From Amyloporia xantha (taxonomy: Eukaryota; Basidiomycota; Agaricomycetes; Polyporales; Adustoporiaceae), in NCBI GenBank assembly GCA_036971615.1, contig JAYKKR010000024.1, positions 248,001-312,000 of the forward strand: a stretch of DNA of 64,000 nucleotides, read 5' to 3'. The notes below the pieces were generated by a model. The model had not been told where the DNA came from. It made no database searches and was given only the letters and a program-made list of their open reading frames with translations. Below are positions 12,737-25,500 of the stretch, piece after piece. Each line of letters begins with the position of its first letter. The stretch's first letter is position 1. Made by a program: the position numbers and the translations under genes.

Positions 12737-14539
12737 GATGTCACTATTGGTAGAGCAAAGAATGAGATAGGCTAGCTATCCAAAGAGGAACGAGGGGCGA
12801 TGGACGAAAGCGAATGTTTCCTGCGTAGCTATTTTAAATACGACTGCTGACCTGCGTCCAACGATGTTGACGCTGAGACGGCAGCGTTGGAGAGCCCAAG
12901 GAGAAAGAATCGGTAAAATTTGGGTTCTCAGGATCGAATTCTGTGATTGCCGTCATTCGCAATATCGGCGGTGATATTCTCACAGAGGCCGACCCTACAG
13001 TGGCCTTAGCTGAAGCGTTGACGGCATTAGCCTTTAGTGCCATCGGTCGCTGCCATGCATACCGTTTACGATACCGTATCGATCTGCCATCAACTGTTCT
13101 GACAGAATCCTCGTGATTGCGATGCCCGTGTGTGAGGACGTCCCTAAAAGAACCATGTAAAAGGCCAACGTGAAATGAGTCGCATCGCCATGATAGACTT
13201 GAAAGCATCGCAGTCCTGGCTGTTGGGCCTCCTGAGTCCTGACCAAGAGTCGGTGACCAGTAAGTAGTTCAGAGAAGCTCCGAGCCGAGATTCGATGAGC
13301 TCTATGAAACGGTCACGACCGTTGGGGATCTGGGGTATCACAGTAAGACCACCCCGATCTTACGGCAATGTGCACAATGTGATGTGATAGACCGAGAGGG
13401 AAAGTCTGGACGCGGAAGAATCTGAGATAGACTGGGGAGGTACGGTAGGAGCATTGTTGGGATGCCGGATTTCACATTCTTGCCGAAGCGCGTCGCTGAA
13501 GGTATATTCTAGTGCCAATTGGCATCTTCAAATTTGCGTACCGACTCACCCGTTATTTGGAAATATCCATTAGAGGTCAACGTTGCTCTGTGATGTATCG
13601 GTTTGGTTCAATTGATTGACTTCGTGTCTCCACCACGGCCGTTGCTTTAAAAAAGGGTGTTTGCTGAAAGGCGATCTCGGTTGTGCAGGACTACGCGACG
13701 GGTTAACCTCGCAGCTAATGTCGATTTTGTCCTGGTCCGCCACCCTGGCGCCGATATCAACGGGAGAGAAATCCGAATGTGAGCGGCAGCAGTACTCGCC
13801 GCTGCATTATTCGCATGCAGGCATGGCTTGTCAAACTCATTATGAGGAGCCGCAGACGGTGAGACACAGACTCTCGGAGAAATCGTCGATAGCATGTTGC
13901 CTCAGGCAACAGAGAAGCGTCTGAGCGCCCATGCTTGTCTACATCCAGATAAGGAAATTCTGCAAGATCGCAGCAAGATCCATCAAGGCCGGCTGCATCA
14001 CAATCAGTGAAAGTTAAACGAACCTGAGTTTACGTGTCACTCTTTCCAATTATCTTCTCTGATTCAACCGCGTTGAGGCCTTCACACTGGGAGGTATTCT
14101 CTCTGCTCAACTACTGTTATCGTCACTTATCGACGGTTTGAACTTTAACGCTCGCTAATCTTGGAAAACATACCAGTTATTTAATGTGCAGCGGTCCCAT
14201 GACATGAACTCATTCGCTGATTACAACGACCAGTTATGAATGGCTATCTCTAGCATATTGAGGAACGTGATGTTGCTACATCTCGGCTCCGCCACTGTCG
14301 ACGGGTGTCTAGCCGTTCATGCGAGCATAAAAACACTTGATCATTTCAGGAAGGAAGGCGTGTCCAGTCTTGGGGCCCCGATCGTGTTTCGCGGCGCTTG
14401 ATGTTATCCCAGGGACCTTCTCCGACCCTTCTAATGGCCGTGATGTCGGCCGGTGACAGCGTGGAGACTGTCTTTTAAAGGGCCAGTCAACCCGCTGCAG
14501 AGATGCTGTGCTGCCAGGGAGACTTCGACAGTATTTCCA
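12737..14539. promoter_or_regulatory. Divergent intergenic region between DUF6534-like and GMC genes, copy 1
   Basis: The two start codons are 1.8 kb apart and point outward, so both promoters lie here. Open frames exist on both strands but none shows a family motif or clean splice closure. I could not see clear sequence similarity to the matching 1.8 kb region of the second copy, although the two are nearly the same length. Confidence 0.45.
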
Positions 14540-17438
14540 ATGATTGCTCAGTTGTCTAACGTTTCGGGCAAGTCCTTCGATTATGTGGTTGTTGGCGGAG
14601 GGGTATGTCTTTCCCATTGCCTTCAATGTCCCCTGCACGCTGACTCCTGTGTCGCTCACAGACTGCCGGCCTTACGGTGGCATCTCGCCTTGTTCAGAAC
14701 ACAGAGAAGTCTGTCCTCGTCCTAGAAGCAGGAAAGGCAAACCTTGATGACCCGAAGATTCTCCTGGGTGGTGGCTGGGGCTCTACCCATGGCGACCCTA
14801 AGGTCAGTGGCTGCTCCAATATGAAGGATCAAAGCCAGCTGCTGAACCTCCAAAATGTTGCTCTTAGTATGACTGGGCTTTCATGACGATGCCGCAAAAA
14901 CATTCCAATAATCGTCAAATGATGTGGAGCCGCGGGAAGGGCTTGGGTAAGTCAATCTTGCATTCGATCTTGCAGCTATACATGATTTCACACCTTGATT
15001 CCACTCCGTAGGTGGCAGCTCCGCCATGAATTTCTACGTATGGATCAAGCCTCCTGCTGCCGATATTGATGCATGGGAACAACTCGGCAATCCAGGATGG
15101 AACTGGAAGACATACCAAAAATATACTTTACGTGCTGAAGAGTGTGTTTTCTCTCTCGTTGACTTGAGCTTCGAGAGATGACCTTGTGCGACATGCAGGT
15201 TCACAGCAGCTACGGAAGACCAGCTCGAACTCTATGCCCACACTCACAACAAAGAACATCGTGGCACCAGCGGCCCAATCAAGACCACGGTCCCAATCAT
15301 GCCGCTGACTGTCCATAACATGTTTGTGGAGTCGTTGCAGAAGCAGGGCGTTCCTTTATTGGAGGATCCCTATGGCGGCAACGTACGTCTTATGAGACAT
15401 GCCGTCATTGTTATACGGTGTCTCTAGACTGACAGGTACTCGAATTAGATCTCGGGTTGCTTTGAGGTATCATCGAACCTTGACAAGAAAGCTCAATGGA
15501 CCCGTTCATACGCGGCAACAGCATACTACCTTCCTTATAAGGACAGGTCTAACTTCACGGTATGTTTGTCGCTTGCCTGGTTTGGTTCTAATCACATGGC
15601 GTTGATATGTTGACTGCATGGTATCTTAATTAGGTCTTGACCGAGGCCACTGGTGCTCGTGTATTGTTCAGCGAAAAGAAGTCGGGACACGATCTGGTTG
15701 CAAACGGCGTCGAATTTGTTTACGACGGCAAAATCCATACCGTCTACGCAAAGAAGGAGGTGATTATATCAGCCGGGTGCGTTCGTAAATATCCAGCATC
15801 TCATCAACTATACTTAACTTCAACATCTAAACTATCAGAACACTCAAAACGCCTCAGATTTTGGAGCTTTCTGGCATCGGCCGCAGCGATGTCCTTGAAA
15901 AGATTGGCGTACCAGTCAAGATAGAACTCCCAGGCGTCGGTGAGAATTTGCAGGAACATACTTACGGCGGTGCGTATTGCTCGTGGCTTGACTTTCGAGC
16001 TGGGACTGATGAGAACTGTAGCTATTTCCTACGAGTTGAAGGCAGATATAGCACACAAGACTGTGGACGCCTTCCGAGATCCCGAGCTAGCAAAAGAACA
16101 AGCCAGACTTCAGTAAGTTCACTGATCTGTCCGCTTTAGGAGATAAGTTTTTATAACAATTACGACTGTAACTTCCGCTCAGAGCATCAGGACAAGACAA
16201 CCTGCACCGGCTTGGAATAACTGGATTTGCCTACGTCCCTCTACAGATGACTAGTCCCAATGCGGCACCTTCCATCATCGAGGGAGTAACTGCTTATATA
16301 AATGAGCGGAAGAAGAGTGGGAAACTGCCTCCAGGACTCGCGGAGCAATATGACGTTCAATTACGTCTGCTGAAGGACAGCACACTTCCTGACCTCGAGC
16401 TGATTGCGTTGCCGGGCTACATGACTATGCTTAGTAAGTCGGCGGGCTTCGCTCTATACAGACCTTGCTGATTGTATCGTTACTTATGCAGCTCCGCCGG
16501 AGAAGGGCAAATGCCATGTAAGAAACAGTGTTCTCCTGCCATGTCGCAAGTTTATGATCAATGTCTTTTATTAGTTGACCACATTGTGCCTACTTCAGCA
16601 CCCGCTTTCGAGGTATGGCTCATCTTACCCGTGTTTATGAAATCGAACTCATCTGTCCGGACAGGGGTACCATTGTAAGTTTGAGACATGGCCTTGCGCA
16701 TTGGCCTATTCATGATAGCTGACAACATCCCTTTTGAGCACGCGATAAGCAACGATCCTATGGCGCCGCCCGAAATCGATCCACATACCTTTGAATGCTC
16801 TAACGGCGAGTGTTTTCGCTAAGATTATAGCCCTCAATGATGATAATCCGATACAAAGATCTTGATGTTCTGGTGGAGAATATGAGAGTGGCCAGACGGA
16901 TGGCTGAGACAGAGCCTTTCAAGTCGGGCGTTGTTCGCGAGGTCGATCCGGGCCCAAAGGTCCAGACCGACGAAGAGATCAAAGGTGATTCACTTTGGTG
17001 TCCGTCGAGCAGAGTAATGCATATGTCCTGGCCGAATATGCATACTTTGCACCCTAAGAGTACAACATGCTGACGGGCGTTTCTCTGACCAGAGTACTTG
17101 AAGAACACTAGCCAGACTTGTTACCATACGTGCGGTAGTGCCAGTATGCTTCCTCGCGAGAAGAACGGCGTTGTTGATCCGGAACTCAAGGTAAGAAGAG
17201 GTGCGCGGTGCTCTCGTGATTCTGATTGATTTTTCCTTGGACTGCGCAGGTATATGGTACTACGAATCTCCGCGTCGCCGATCTTTCCGTCGCACCGCTC
17301 CAATTTGCTGCACATACCCAAGCAACGGTCTATGGAATAGGCGAGCGTAGTACGTAATCCTTGCCCTGCTAGAGATTATGTTCAAACTAACGGTGTGACT
17401 ACTCCCTAGTGGCCGATATCCTTATCGCAGATATCTGA
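14540..17438 (+). CDS. GMC-family FAD oxidoreductase, copy 1
   Basis: Eighteen exons: 14540-14602, 14662-14802, 14868-14946, 15012-15141, 15199-15382, 15449-15559, 15634-15776, 15839-15969, 16022-16112, 16183-16433, 16492-16517, 16575-16612, 16665-16674, 16739-16805, 16859-16984, 17093-17190, 17250-17349 and 17410-17438. They give 605 residues. The N-terminal FAD-binding motif is [18 protein letters not shown]. The GMC signatures appear as GKGLGGSSAMNF and [15 protein letters not shown]. The C-terminal active-site segment is [16 protein letters not shown], and its His is the likely catalytic base. Family knowledge: GMC enzymes oxidise alcohols or sugars with FAD. The substrate cannot be read here; aryl-alcohol or choline-dehydrogenase-like activity is possible. 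No signal peptide is seen, unlike secreted aryl-alcohol oxidases. The intron at 16806-16858 has a GC donor, and exon 13 is only 10 bases. Confidence 0.9.
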
Positions 17439-17963
17439 ACGCATGCAAAAGAAGGAGGTCTCGCATATAGCCGTATAGTGGAGAGCCTGATCTATTTTTA
17501 CTCCTTACAACCGCAGTTCCAGGTTTTGAATGTCATGCAGGAAAGACTGATTCATCGATCGCCATGCACGCAGCTGATGAAGGCTGACATCAGACAAAAG
17601 AGTGCTCCGTCAACTTGATCACTAACACTAACAGCCCGAGATTGTGTTATTTACGAGTGACCGACACTGAGAGGCAATGCATTTTTCTCTTAATATTCGG
17701 AGCCCAACAGTATCTTGCCCCCAGTGCCAGTCCACCTGCGATCGACAAATGTCAATTGCTCACAATGTATGCGTCAGGTCGCTCGTTTGGCTCGGGTCAC
17801 AAAGTGAATCACTAATGTTTCGCAATTACATCTTGATGTTGGCAGCCCACTACGTGTACATTGCTACAAGCACAACAATCTCCGTAAAGTCCAACTTGAC
17901 CGTCATACTGTATATCAAGAAAGAGAGTGCGGGTGCACGGAACCTGCATCCTATGAATTCATG
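17439..17963. other. Convergent intergenic region
   Basis: About 525 bp between the stop of the GMC gene (+) and the stop of the next gene (-). No coding or RNA gene is recognised. Confidence 0.5.
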
Positions 17964-19098
17964 CTAGAATGTCTGCGGAGGCCAGTCGGGCAAGCTTGTT
18001 AGGGCAGCGTTGATGGCCTCACGGACGCGCCGCTTGGATGCGATATCGCTTGACTGTCGATAGCCAGTGTAGACCTCTTGCATCTGGAAGGACGACGCAG
18101 CGACAGAATCTACATGACATCGGAAGAAAACAACCACGGACCGTCAGTCTTATGTAGCACATATCGAGGGATGGTGCTGAGACCTACCAAAATTGGACTC
18201 TGCTTCCTTCGCAAGCTGTGGAAGATATGTAAACACAGTGTATACGATCGAGTTCAAATTGTGTCCTTACATTTTCCAAGCGCGCTACCTCCTGTGCCTG
18301 GCCTCCATACATCCCTCCATATCCGCCGCCACCAAAGAGGCCTGCGCCTCCTAGGGAACGCGCCCGGCCTTCGATCTCCCGTTTCCGCACTCCCCAAGCT
18401 TCCTTGAGGCCATCGAACGAATTCTGCACCTGCTTCCAAGAATAGCTATCCCACGTCTCGAGCTCTGCCTTGTGTTGCTGCACGTATTCCCGTGGATGTA
18501 TCCTGTACTGCGACCCTGGCGCACTACCAAAGGAAGACTGGGTAGACGACCCGTAGGGATCAAACTCGGCGAGATACTGCGTGTTCTGCTGTGGCTGCTG
18601 AGGTGCATACGCGGGTCCGTGATATCCAGGACTAGATTGCGGGGGCGTCGGTCCCGGGTAACCAGTGTACTGTTGTTGCTGCGGCATGCCCGTGTACGCG
18701 CCGTTCACATGCGCCGCGAGCTGCTGTCCAAATGAGCTAGACGGCTGGAAGCCCGGCCGCCCAGTCATCTGCGGCTGCATCGGGGGTGCACCGTAGGTCT
18801 GCTGGGGCTGCATGTACCCAGCATTCCCATCCCATGCCGTCTGCTGGGGCTGCAGCGGTGGCTGCTGATATCCGCCACCGTACCCAGCGGGAAGACCCTG
18901 TCCCGGGAAACCTGTCGGGTTAGAATTGAGAGCTGACCCGGAAGGTTGCTGCAGCCACGGTGTGAACTGTCCACTGTTCGGATCTCCTGTAGCGGAGATG
19001 TCTGGGAAGCGGGAGAGCGCATTCGCCGGGTGGTCGATGAAGGGATTATTGGAGAGCTCTGGGGGCGGCGAGCCGTAGCTGTGGTGGGGAGAATACAT
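17964..19098 (-). CDS. Pro/Gln/Gly-rich conserved fungal protein of unknown function
   Basis: Three exons (19098-18271, 18215-18188, 18109-17964) give 333 residues. The N-terminal two thirds are low complexity, rich in Pro, Gln, Gly, Tyr and Ser (for example QQPPLQPQQTAWDG and GMPQQQQYTGYPG), with an N-terminal NNPFIDHP that resembles an NPF endocytic sorting motif. The C-terminal third is more ordered and charged: YVQQHKAELETWDSYSWKQ, then KEAWGVRKREIEGRAR, a Gly-rich loop, and an ending of SDIASKRRVREAINAALTS. No catalytic motif is seen and I cannot assign a function. The NPF motif and Gln-rich stretch would suit a scaffold or trafficking adaptor, but this is a guess. It converges on the GMC gene. 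Confidence 0.72.
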
Positions 19099-19540
19099 CT
19101 TTCGAGACTAGTACTGAAACAAACAGGTAGGAGACAGATAGTAGGGAGTTATAACTGTAGTGAGGATCAGATAAAGTGTAGCACTGCGACTAACGCTGCG
19201 GAAGCCATAGGCACTGTCATTATACGTATCCTGTACGGGAGTGGGTGAGGCTGTATATACTGGTCACATGCTGTGCCTCCCCAAGGCGCTTAGACTGGAC
19301 CAAGGCGACTGGATGTGACAAAATAACATAGAATATACATTCATTGGATTGTATTAGTACATGTAGAGGTACAGAACGGAAGATAGGACAGAGACGCCAT
19401 ATAATAAGACAGAGAATACATATGTTGCACAACAATAACGTCGGATGAGGAGTGGAATAAATGAGATTGAGTGGAGAAACCAACCATGCCTAGCCAATTA
19501 GTGTCCATAACCCAGAAGCCGTTCCCGTGTGAAATATACC
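19099..19540. other. Intergenic spacer
   Basis: About 440 bp of AT-rich sequence between two minus-strand genes. It holds the promoter of the Pro/Gln-rich gene and the 3' UTR of the next gene. No other feature is seen. Confidence 0.5.
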
Positions 19541-21880
19541 TCAGTGCTTGAGAGCAAACCGCTTCATGGTCCTCGTCATGCGCTCCCTCGCCCGCTCTCT
19601 TACCCGCTTCTGAATGTCAGAGCCCGCTTCTATCCGCATGCGCGGGGCCTTCCACACGTCCACCGCCCATGCACTCTCGCGCAGCGTCCTCGCATTATCC
19701 TTCGCAACGCTAGCCCTCCCTCTAACACGCTCCTGGACCGACCCGATCAGTCGTCCGCCTATTTCCTTGAGCTCCAGGGCCTTCGCACGAGCCCGGCCGT
19801 GTTTGTCCTGAATCTGGGCGCGTAATCCCCACACACTGTCCTTCGACTGTTCCCACACGAGGGTAGTCTGCCGTCCGATGGCGTGCACAAGCTCGTCCAG
19901 CGCATCCAGGATCTCTTGCAAGTCCCGCACTACCACCGTCGTAACCGTACGGAAGTCGAAATATTCCGACAACGAGCCCGCAAGCCGGGTGCTCAGAGCG
20001 TAGAGTGAGTCGTCCGCGTGAGCTATTGCTTTGCCCTTGCCTTTGCCTTGGTGGTGGGAATGAGACGGGATGAGCGATAGGGCAGATTTTCTGCTATCTC
20101 GGATTGCTGGCGGTGGCGGGGTGGGTCTGAGGGACAGGTCCGTGGGAGCCTCGACATTCCCTGGCCAAGTGATAAGCCCGCAACCGCATGCACACTCGGA
20201 CGGCGCGTCCATCAACCTCGCCGTAGGTACAGCGTGATCGATGCCTGACGTAGATGAAACCGATGATTGTCTAGAGCCGGATGTGGAAGCGACTAGCGGA
20301 GCAGGCAGCATTGCAAGAGCGATGTCCTTTAGTGCTGATGGTATAAGCGCCGAGGACATCGAGCTCGATACGGGGATGGCTGCTGAGTGGTTAACTGGAA
20401 ACACAAGAGGACGATTAATGCCCCATGTAGGAGGAGCGACAGAGGGCTGTTGCCTGTCCATCGGAGCCATGGCCGAAGGACTGAGCGAGCCTTTGATCGC
20501 ATAGCCGAGTACCACAGACAGAACGGCAAGACTATCAAACGTAAGTCAACTACAATAACGAAGCTACGCAACGAAAAATGACATACATCGTCCAGGCATG
20601 CCTCGATGCTAGTCTCTGGACCAGCTTGGTCTCTGCCTTAGCAAAGAGCGGTCGGAATGCGCGAGCGATCTGTCTCGGTCCAGCACGATCGACTTCTTCC
20701 TGATCGACCACCAGCGAAGAGCCACTTGACAGGGACACGACCTTACTGCGGGGTACGCCCATGGTCTCCCAATGCTGCTCGGCATCGAGCAGCTGGTCGG
20801 CCGAGTATGGCAGATCTATCATACTAAAACTCTGTGCCAGCACCGGAAGATAGAAAGTGTGCTCTGGCAATGCCGTGATGACAGAAGGGAGAAATACAAC
20901 TGCTATCGAAGGCCGGTCTAACGGAAGGAAGCTCGACTGAAACTGGATGAAGTTAGCTGGAAGTGTGAGAAAGAACGTGCACCTACAACATCGTCCGCCG
21001 CGATCTGCTCCGTGCGATCGATGACCGACACAGTACGGTTCAAGCCCGCAGAGCGCGCAGCCATGAAGCGGACGTAGCCGTCGATCAGCCCGACGATCTT
21101 CGACGTCAGACGCAGGCCATGGCCTTGCGCCGCCTTCTCAAGCAGCTTATCGATAAGCGTCCACTTCACCGCCGAAGACGAACCGTACAGAACGATGTAG
21201 AAATCAGGCCTGACCGCAGGCTCGCACGCCGCGTCTTCTGCGACCGCGGGCGTGGCAGGTGCACCCGGATCCGCAGTATCAGACGCCGTCTCTGCGTCCG
21301 GCCCCGGGCAAGGTGGTGTGTCCACGTCGGCACCGGCTTCAGATGGCGCCACGACGTCTTCGTACGACGTGTTCAGCAGCTCGTCGCGCGAGCTCGTGAG
21401 CGGGTCCGGGAACGACAGCCTGAGATCGCGCGCATGGACGATCGACGAGTGCGAGCCGTGCATCGAGCTGGTGTTCGAGCGCGACGCCGCTGCTGACGAG
21501 CTGAGCGTGCTCATCATGCTCTGGTCCAGGGCATCCTTCACCCGCTGCTCCTCCTCCGCGTCTTCTGCGTCGTGCGCGCCGGCGTCTAGGGGCTCTGGTT
21601 CTGGCTCACTGCTGAACGCGAGCGATCGGGTGGTCAGTGCGAGCGGCAGTCTGATGGACTCATCGGGGCTGTCGTAGACGAGGCCCTCCCAGGCCTGCAC
21701 GTCGCTACTGTGTGAGCTGCCGTTGCTACTAAAGGATCGTCTCGAGGACGGCCGCTCCTCGAGTTCGCGGTCGCTGTCGAAGCCCACGACAGAGTCGATG
21801 TCGGATGCTCTACTCGAGATGTCGAGCCAGTCCGAGTCGGACATGCTCTCGAGCTCTGATAAGCTGTTGTGGTCGGTCAT
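19541..21880 (-). CDS. Large Ser/acidic-rich protein with one predicted membrane segment, unknown function
   Basis: Three exons (21880-20987, 20942-20587, 20531-19541) give 746 residues. I chose the ATG at 21880 because the open frame upstream has only a TTG. The first 200 residues are acidic and Ser-rich (MTDHNSLSELESMSDSDWLD). A more ordered part follows (PDFYIVLYGSSSAVKWTLI, KLLEKAAQGHGLRL) that reads like a nucleotide- or partner-binding fold, without a P-loop. A hydrophobic stretch near residue 417 (ILAVLSVVLGYAIKG) is a likely membrane anchor. A Pro-rich linker and a basic helical tail (RVRERARERMTRTMKRF) complete it. A CACGCGL motif sits in the linker. I recall similar architecture only as basidiomycete hypothetical proteins, so I give no function. 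Confidence 0.72.
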
Positions 21881-21929
21881 GGTAGTTCGTTGCAAAAGGC
21901 GAGGCAAACGAGAGGTCGCCTTTTATGGT

Positions 21930-22393
21930 CGGATTTCGGCGCCGCGATTCCATATTTGATAAGATAAGATAGTTAAAAGCGGGATAACCTCGATCCTTAT
22001 CGGCGCTAAGTACTTACATACACTACTTTATGAGTTATGACTGACCCGCTGTTTCTCGAGCTCTCGGTCTAGATATAACCCCTATATAGAATATCGTCGG
22101 CCTTCCTGACGATGTTCTCTACGAAGTAGTTACATATCTTGCCATAACAGAACTGCTATCAATGAAACAGGTGAGTGCTCGAGATTTGCAACCACTTGAC
22201 CACGGCTCGCTCACGCAATTTCTACGCATCCTCCATTGCGACCGTGAAGACATGTCGCGCTTTACATACCTTTGGGTCTTCCGATTATCTTTGGCATCGC
22301 ATGTCTCGGCGCCTCGGCCTTCCTCTGGATATACCTCCTGGAGTGCCCCTGAATTCACTATGGCACGATGAGTTGCAGAGTATTGCGATTAAG
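21930..22393 (+). pseudogene. Truncated F-box gene copy (promoter plus first exons)
   Basis: This stretch matches 37652-38165, the promoter and first exons of the intact F-box gene, in the same orientation. The match starts at a shared CGGATTTCGGCGCCGCGAT and ends at GAGTATTGCGATTAAG. The F-box residues remain readable (VGLPDDVLYEVVTYL). The start codon is gone (ATA at the ATG position) and the C-terminal two thirds are missing. The left boundary lies about 50 bp upstream of the ATG of the neighbouring minus-strand gene at 21880, so the fragment may now act as its promoter region. Confidence 0.85.
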
Positions 22394-22526
22394 CTTAAGG
22401 TGATAAGTTTGGGCATCCCTATCAAAGCGCCAGTAGCTCTGTAATCGAAGTATACGCGCGGGATACATATTATATACATGGCCGTTCCATGGCAGATTCT
22501 ACTAATCACTCGAGTTGTGACGCAGA

Positions 22527-25500
22527 TCATGGAATAAATTGTTTGCTCTTCCAGAATTTCACCCAACCCTTCACGTCATCCCGATTCAAACTAGACATAT
22601 TCCGGAGGGTTGGGCTTGCCTTCTCCGCGTTCGCTGTCTCAAACAATGACAATCCGGCCAGCTCAGTCTCATTCGATGACGCTTCCTTGTTCAGATTGAC
22701 CAGACTGTCGAAGAAGTCGAGCAACTTGAGAGCAGGCTGTAAACCACGAAGCCACCTTAGCATCCTATATCCGCGTCGCGAGATATCGCCATGACTCACG
22801 ATTTTGTTCAAATCTTGAGTAGACGCGTGCTTATTTACGTCTTTCAATCTCTTCACCCATTCCTCGTAGGGGACGGAGGGCAGACTGCTTCCTATGTCAT
22901 CGTCGATGACGGAAAGGAGTTCCACTGACTTGACGGGGCGAGGATGGACGATATTCATGAGCGGGAAATCATGCGTCCCCAGCATGATGTCAGACACAGC
23001 GTCGGCGACCGCGTCCATTGGAACCCATGAGATCATCTAGTTGTAAGTGTAAGCCGAACTTGAAACAGAATAAAGAATGATATCGCGCATACCCCATCCA
23101 TTACGGGCAGACATCCCAAAGTAATGCTGGACTTGACAAGAGTCGGGAACCACTCCGTAGTATTCCAGATGCCACCCTTCCTCGAGCCGCATATCTGGCC
23201 TATCCGCAACGTGGTCGTACTGAACCCGACTTTGCGCGCGTTTCCTAGCACCTACAAAGGAACGTTAGTCCGCTCGCCAAACGAACACGTGCGCACACAG
23301 GAACCCGGCATACCTCCTCCACGACAAACTTTGCCGTGCCGTATCCCGAGCCTATAGCGATGGCAGGGTCGCCGAGCGTGGTCTCTGGTACAGGCCCTTC
23401 TCTCTGTGTGCGCCATCCCTGTGCCGCCGACACGGACGACGTGAAGAAAAAGCGGGCTTCTGGGATGAGGCATGCTAGTCGGACCGCCGCGCTTATGTGA
23501 GACTCGAAGGACGCGAGCGCGAGGTTGAAATCGACGCGCCAGGCGTTATGCACGACGTGTGTCACCGATTGGCGGATCTAAACCGAACACAGGTAAGTAT
23601 TGCCTATCCGCACCGCCGTGAAGGTAGAAAGGGTACCTTATCGAGCAGTGCAGTATCCAGGCCAAAATCATCTCGGCTTAAGTCTCCCGCAAGGAGACTG
23701 AGCTTCGGACTGCCCAAAATGTTTGTAGCCAACGATGCGGCGTCGAAAGCCGCACGCTGGCGATCCAGAAGCGCCGTCCCGCGATTCAGAGCATACAAAT
23801 GTCTAACAGCGGGATTCGAGAGTAAAGTGGCAAGGATATGAGCCCCGAGGACTCCCGTCGTTCCAGTAATAAGGACGACTGCGCCATCTTCCGCCGACCT
23901 ACTCCCATTCGAAACCACAGCCTCCGGGAGCAATGCAGTGTACTTCTTGATCAAGGCCTCAATATCTGCCACGGGCGCTCCTGGACGCGTCACACTGCTT
24001 GAGCCGGACTGAATGAGCGAGGCGACAGCTTTCGCAAGCTCTGAGATCGTCGGGTTGCCGAAGATGAAGTTGGGCTGTACCAGTTGTGCGGTCGTGGGGC
24101 TGGATGAGGCGCGAAGGGCACCCACGATTCGATTGCGAAGGAACGTAGCAGTCAAGCTTGCCGAGACATCATTGAGAATGCTTCAGAGTAGAGGTGGTCG
24201 CCCTGAGAGATTCTTACCTGTTGAAGCCTTGCTCAAATAAATCTTCACTGACAGACAGAGCACGCCCGTCCATCAATGAGGAGACATGTGCGCCAAGCCA
24301 TGTTTGCACGTCCTCAATGCTCCATGAAGCAGGCGGGGCGATATTGTGTGCGTTCGTACTGTCATCGACAGTCTTGTATCTGCAGAGACATCAAGTGAGT
24401 TCAGCAAGTCTGCAACCCAGCAAGGTAAAGTGGAGTAAAATACCCACAAAGCATCGATATCCGCTTCATACAAAGTCGTAGTTTGCCTGCGAATGACAGT
24501 ACCCTTCGCAGCCCGGGGAAACGGTCGCGCAGGATCAGCCACAATGATCATCTCCTTGAATATCCTAGCGAACGCGGGTGCGACTTGGTTCGCCTCCTCG
24601 ACCTGAGGCCTATGCAGGACGTGACGGAGATGACGATCGATGACACAACGAAAAAACTTCAGCAAGACTCACCCAATAACGTTCCGGAATTCAACGAGCG
24701 CATCCTCATCTCCGGGCTGTATCTCATGCGCAGGATCCAACTCGACGATAATACCGGGCTGTTCGCGTCCCCGCCCAAACATGAGCGCTCCCTTGACCCA
24801 GGGATGGGCGCCGATGTGGCCCTCTTGCTGTATCGGCACAATCTTCTCGCCTAAGATCAGGTCAGGGAGCATCTACATGAAAGCGAGGTCCGCGCACCAT
24901 TGCTGAGCACCAGAACATCATCCGCACGACCGACTCTGGGCGAGGCGCAGTGCCGGGTGAGCACACAAGCATCAACCTCTAGGGTGGTACGTACATCCGC
25001 CAGAGACCAGGCTTGGCAGGGTGGGGCTCCCACAGATCGGATGTCGCGTAGCCCTTCTCTCCGTTGGGCAGGTTCTCCTTGCTCGGCTGATGCGTCGGAC
25101 AAGTCTATGTGCGAACATATCAGCGTCCACGGCCAGACCGTTCTGCCACGCTGACGGACCAAAAACACCAGTTCGTAAGAACCGTCTCCCTGGGAAACCC
25201 ATCGTATCTTGGCCTCATGAGAGAACTGGACCCACTGCCAGTCCTCGCGAGTCTTGCCCGCCGGGTTGTATCTGGCTGTCGGTGTGATGTCGAAGGTCGC
25301 AATGGGTGCCCCGAACTCAGTCCCACCATACATGTTGCAGAGATAAACACCTGCATCCACCAATTTCTTGCCGTTCGTTTCGGAGAGGGGCCCCCCTGCG
25401 TACATCTTGCAATGAAGCAGACAAGGGTTCAAGGCGCCATCGAGAGTTTACGGCAACTTCGAAACTGCTCACCACTACGGGGATCGAGGCGAGAAACTTG

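Larger units (their letters stand above)
10719..17438. repeat. Inverted duplicated gene block, left arm
   Basis: This block carries DUF6534-like (-) and GMC (+) genes. It corresponds in inverted orientation to 40041-46728. Both genes share protein sequence, exon order and intron positions with their partners. Similarity is clear in exons and not obvious in introns or in the central spacer, so the duplication is old. Confidence 0.8.

Noticed and set aside
12834..13341. Minus-strand open frames in the left divergent spacer
   Set aside because: No domain, no splice closure, and no counterpart in the matching spacer of the second block.
18472..18735. Plus-strand frames opposite the Pro/Gln-rich gene
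   Set aside because: They are mirror frames of low-complexity coding sequence on the other strand.
21119..21677. Plus-strand frames of 125 and 141 codons opposite the Ser/acidic-rich gene
   Set aside because: They mirror the GC-rich third codon positions of the minus-strand gene and contain no domain.
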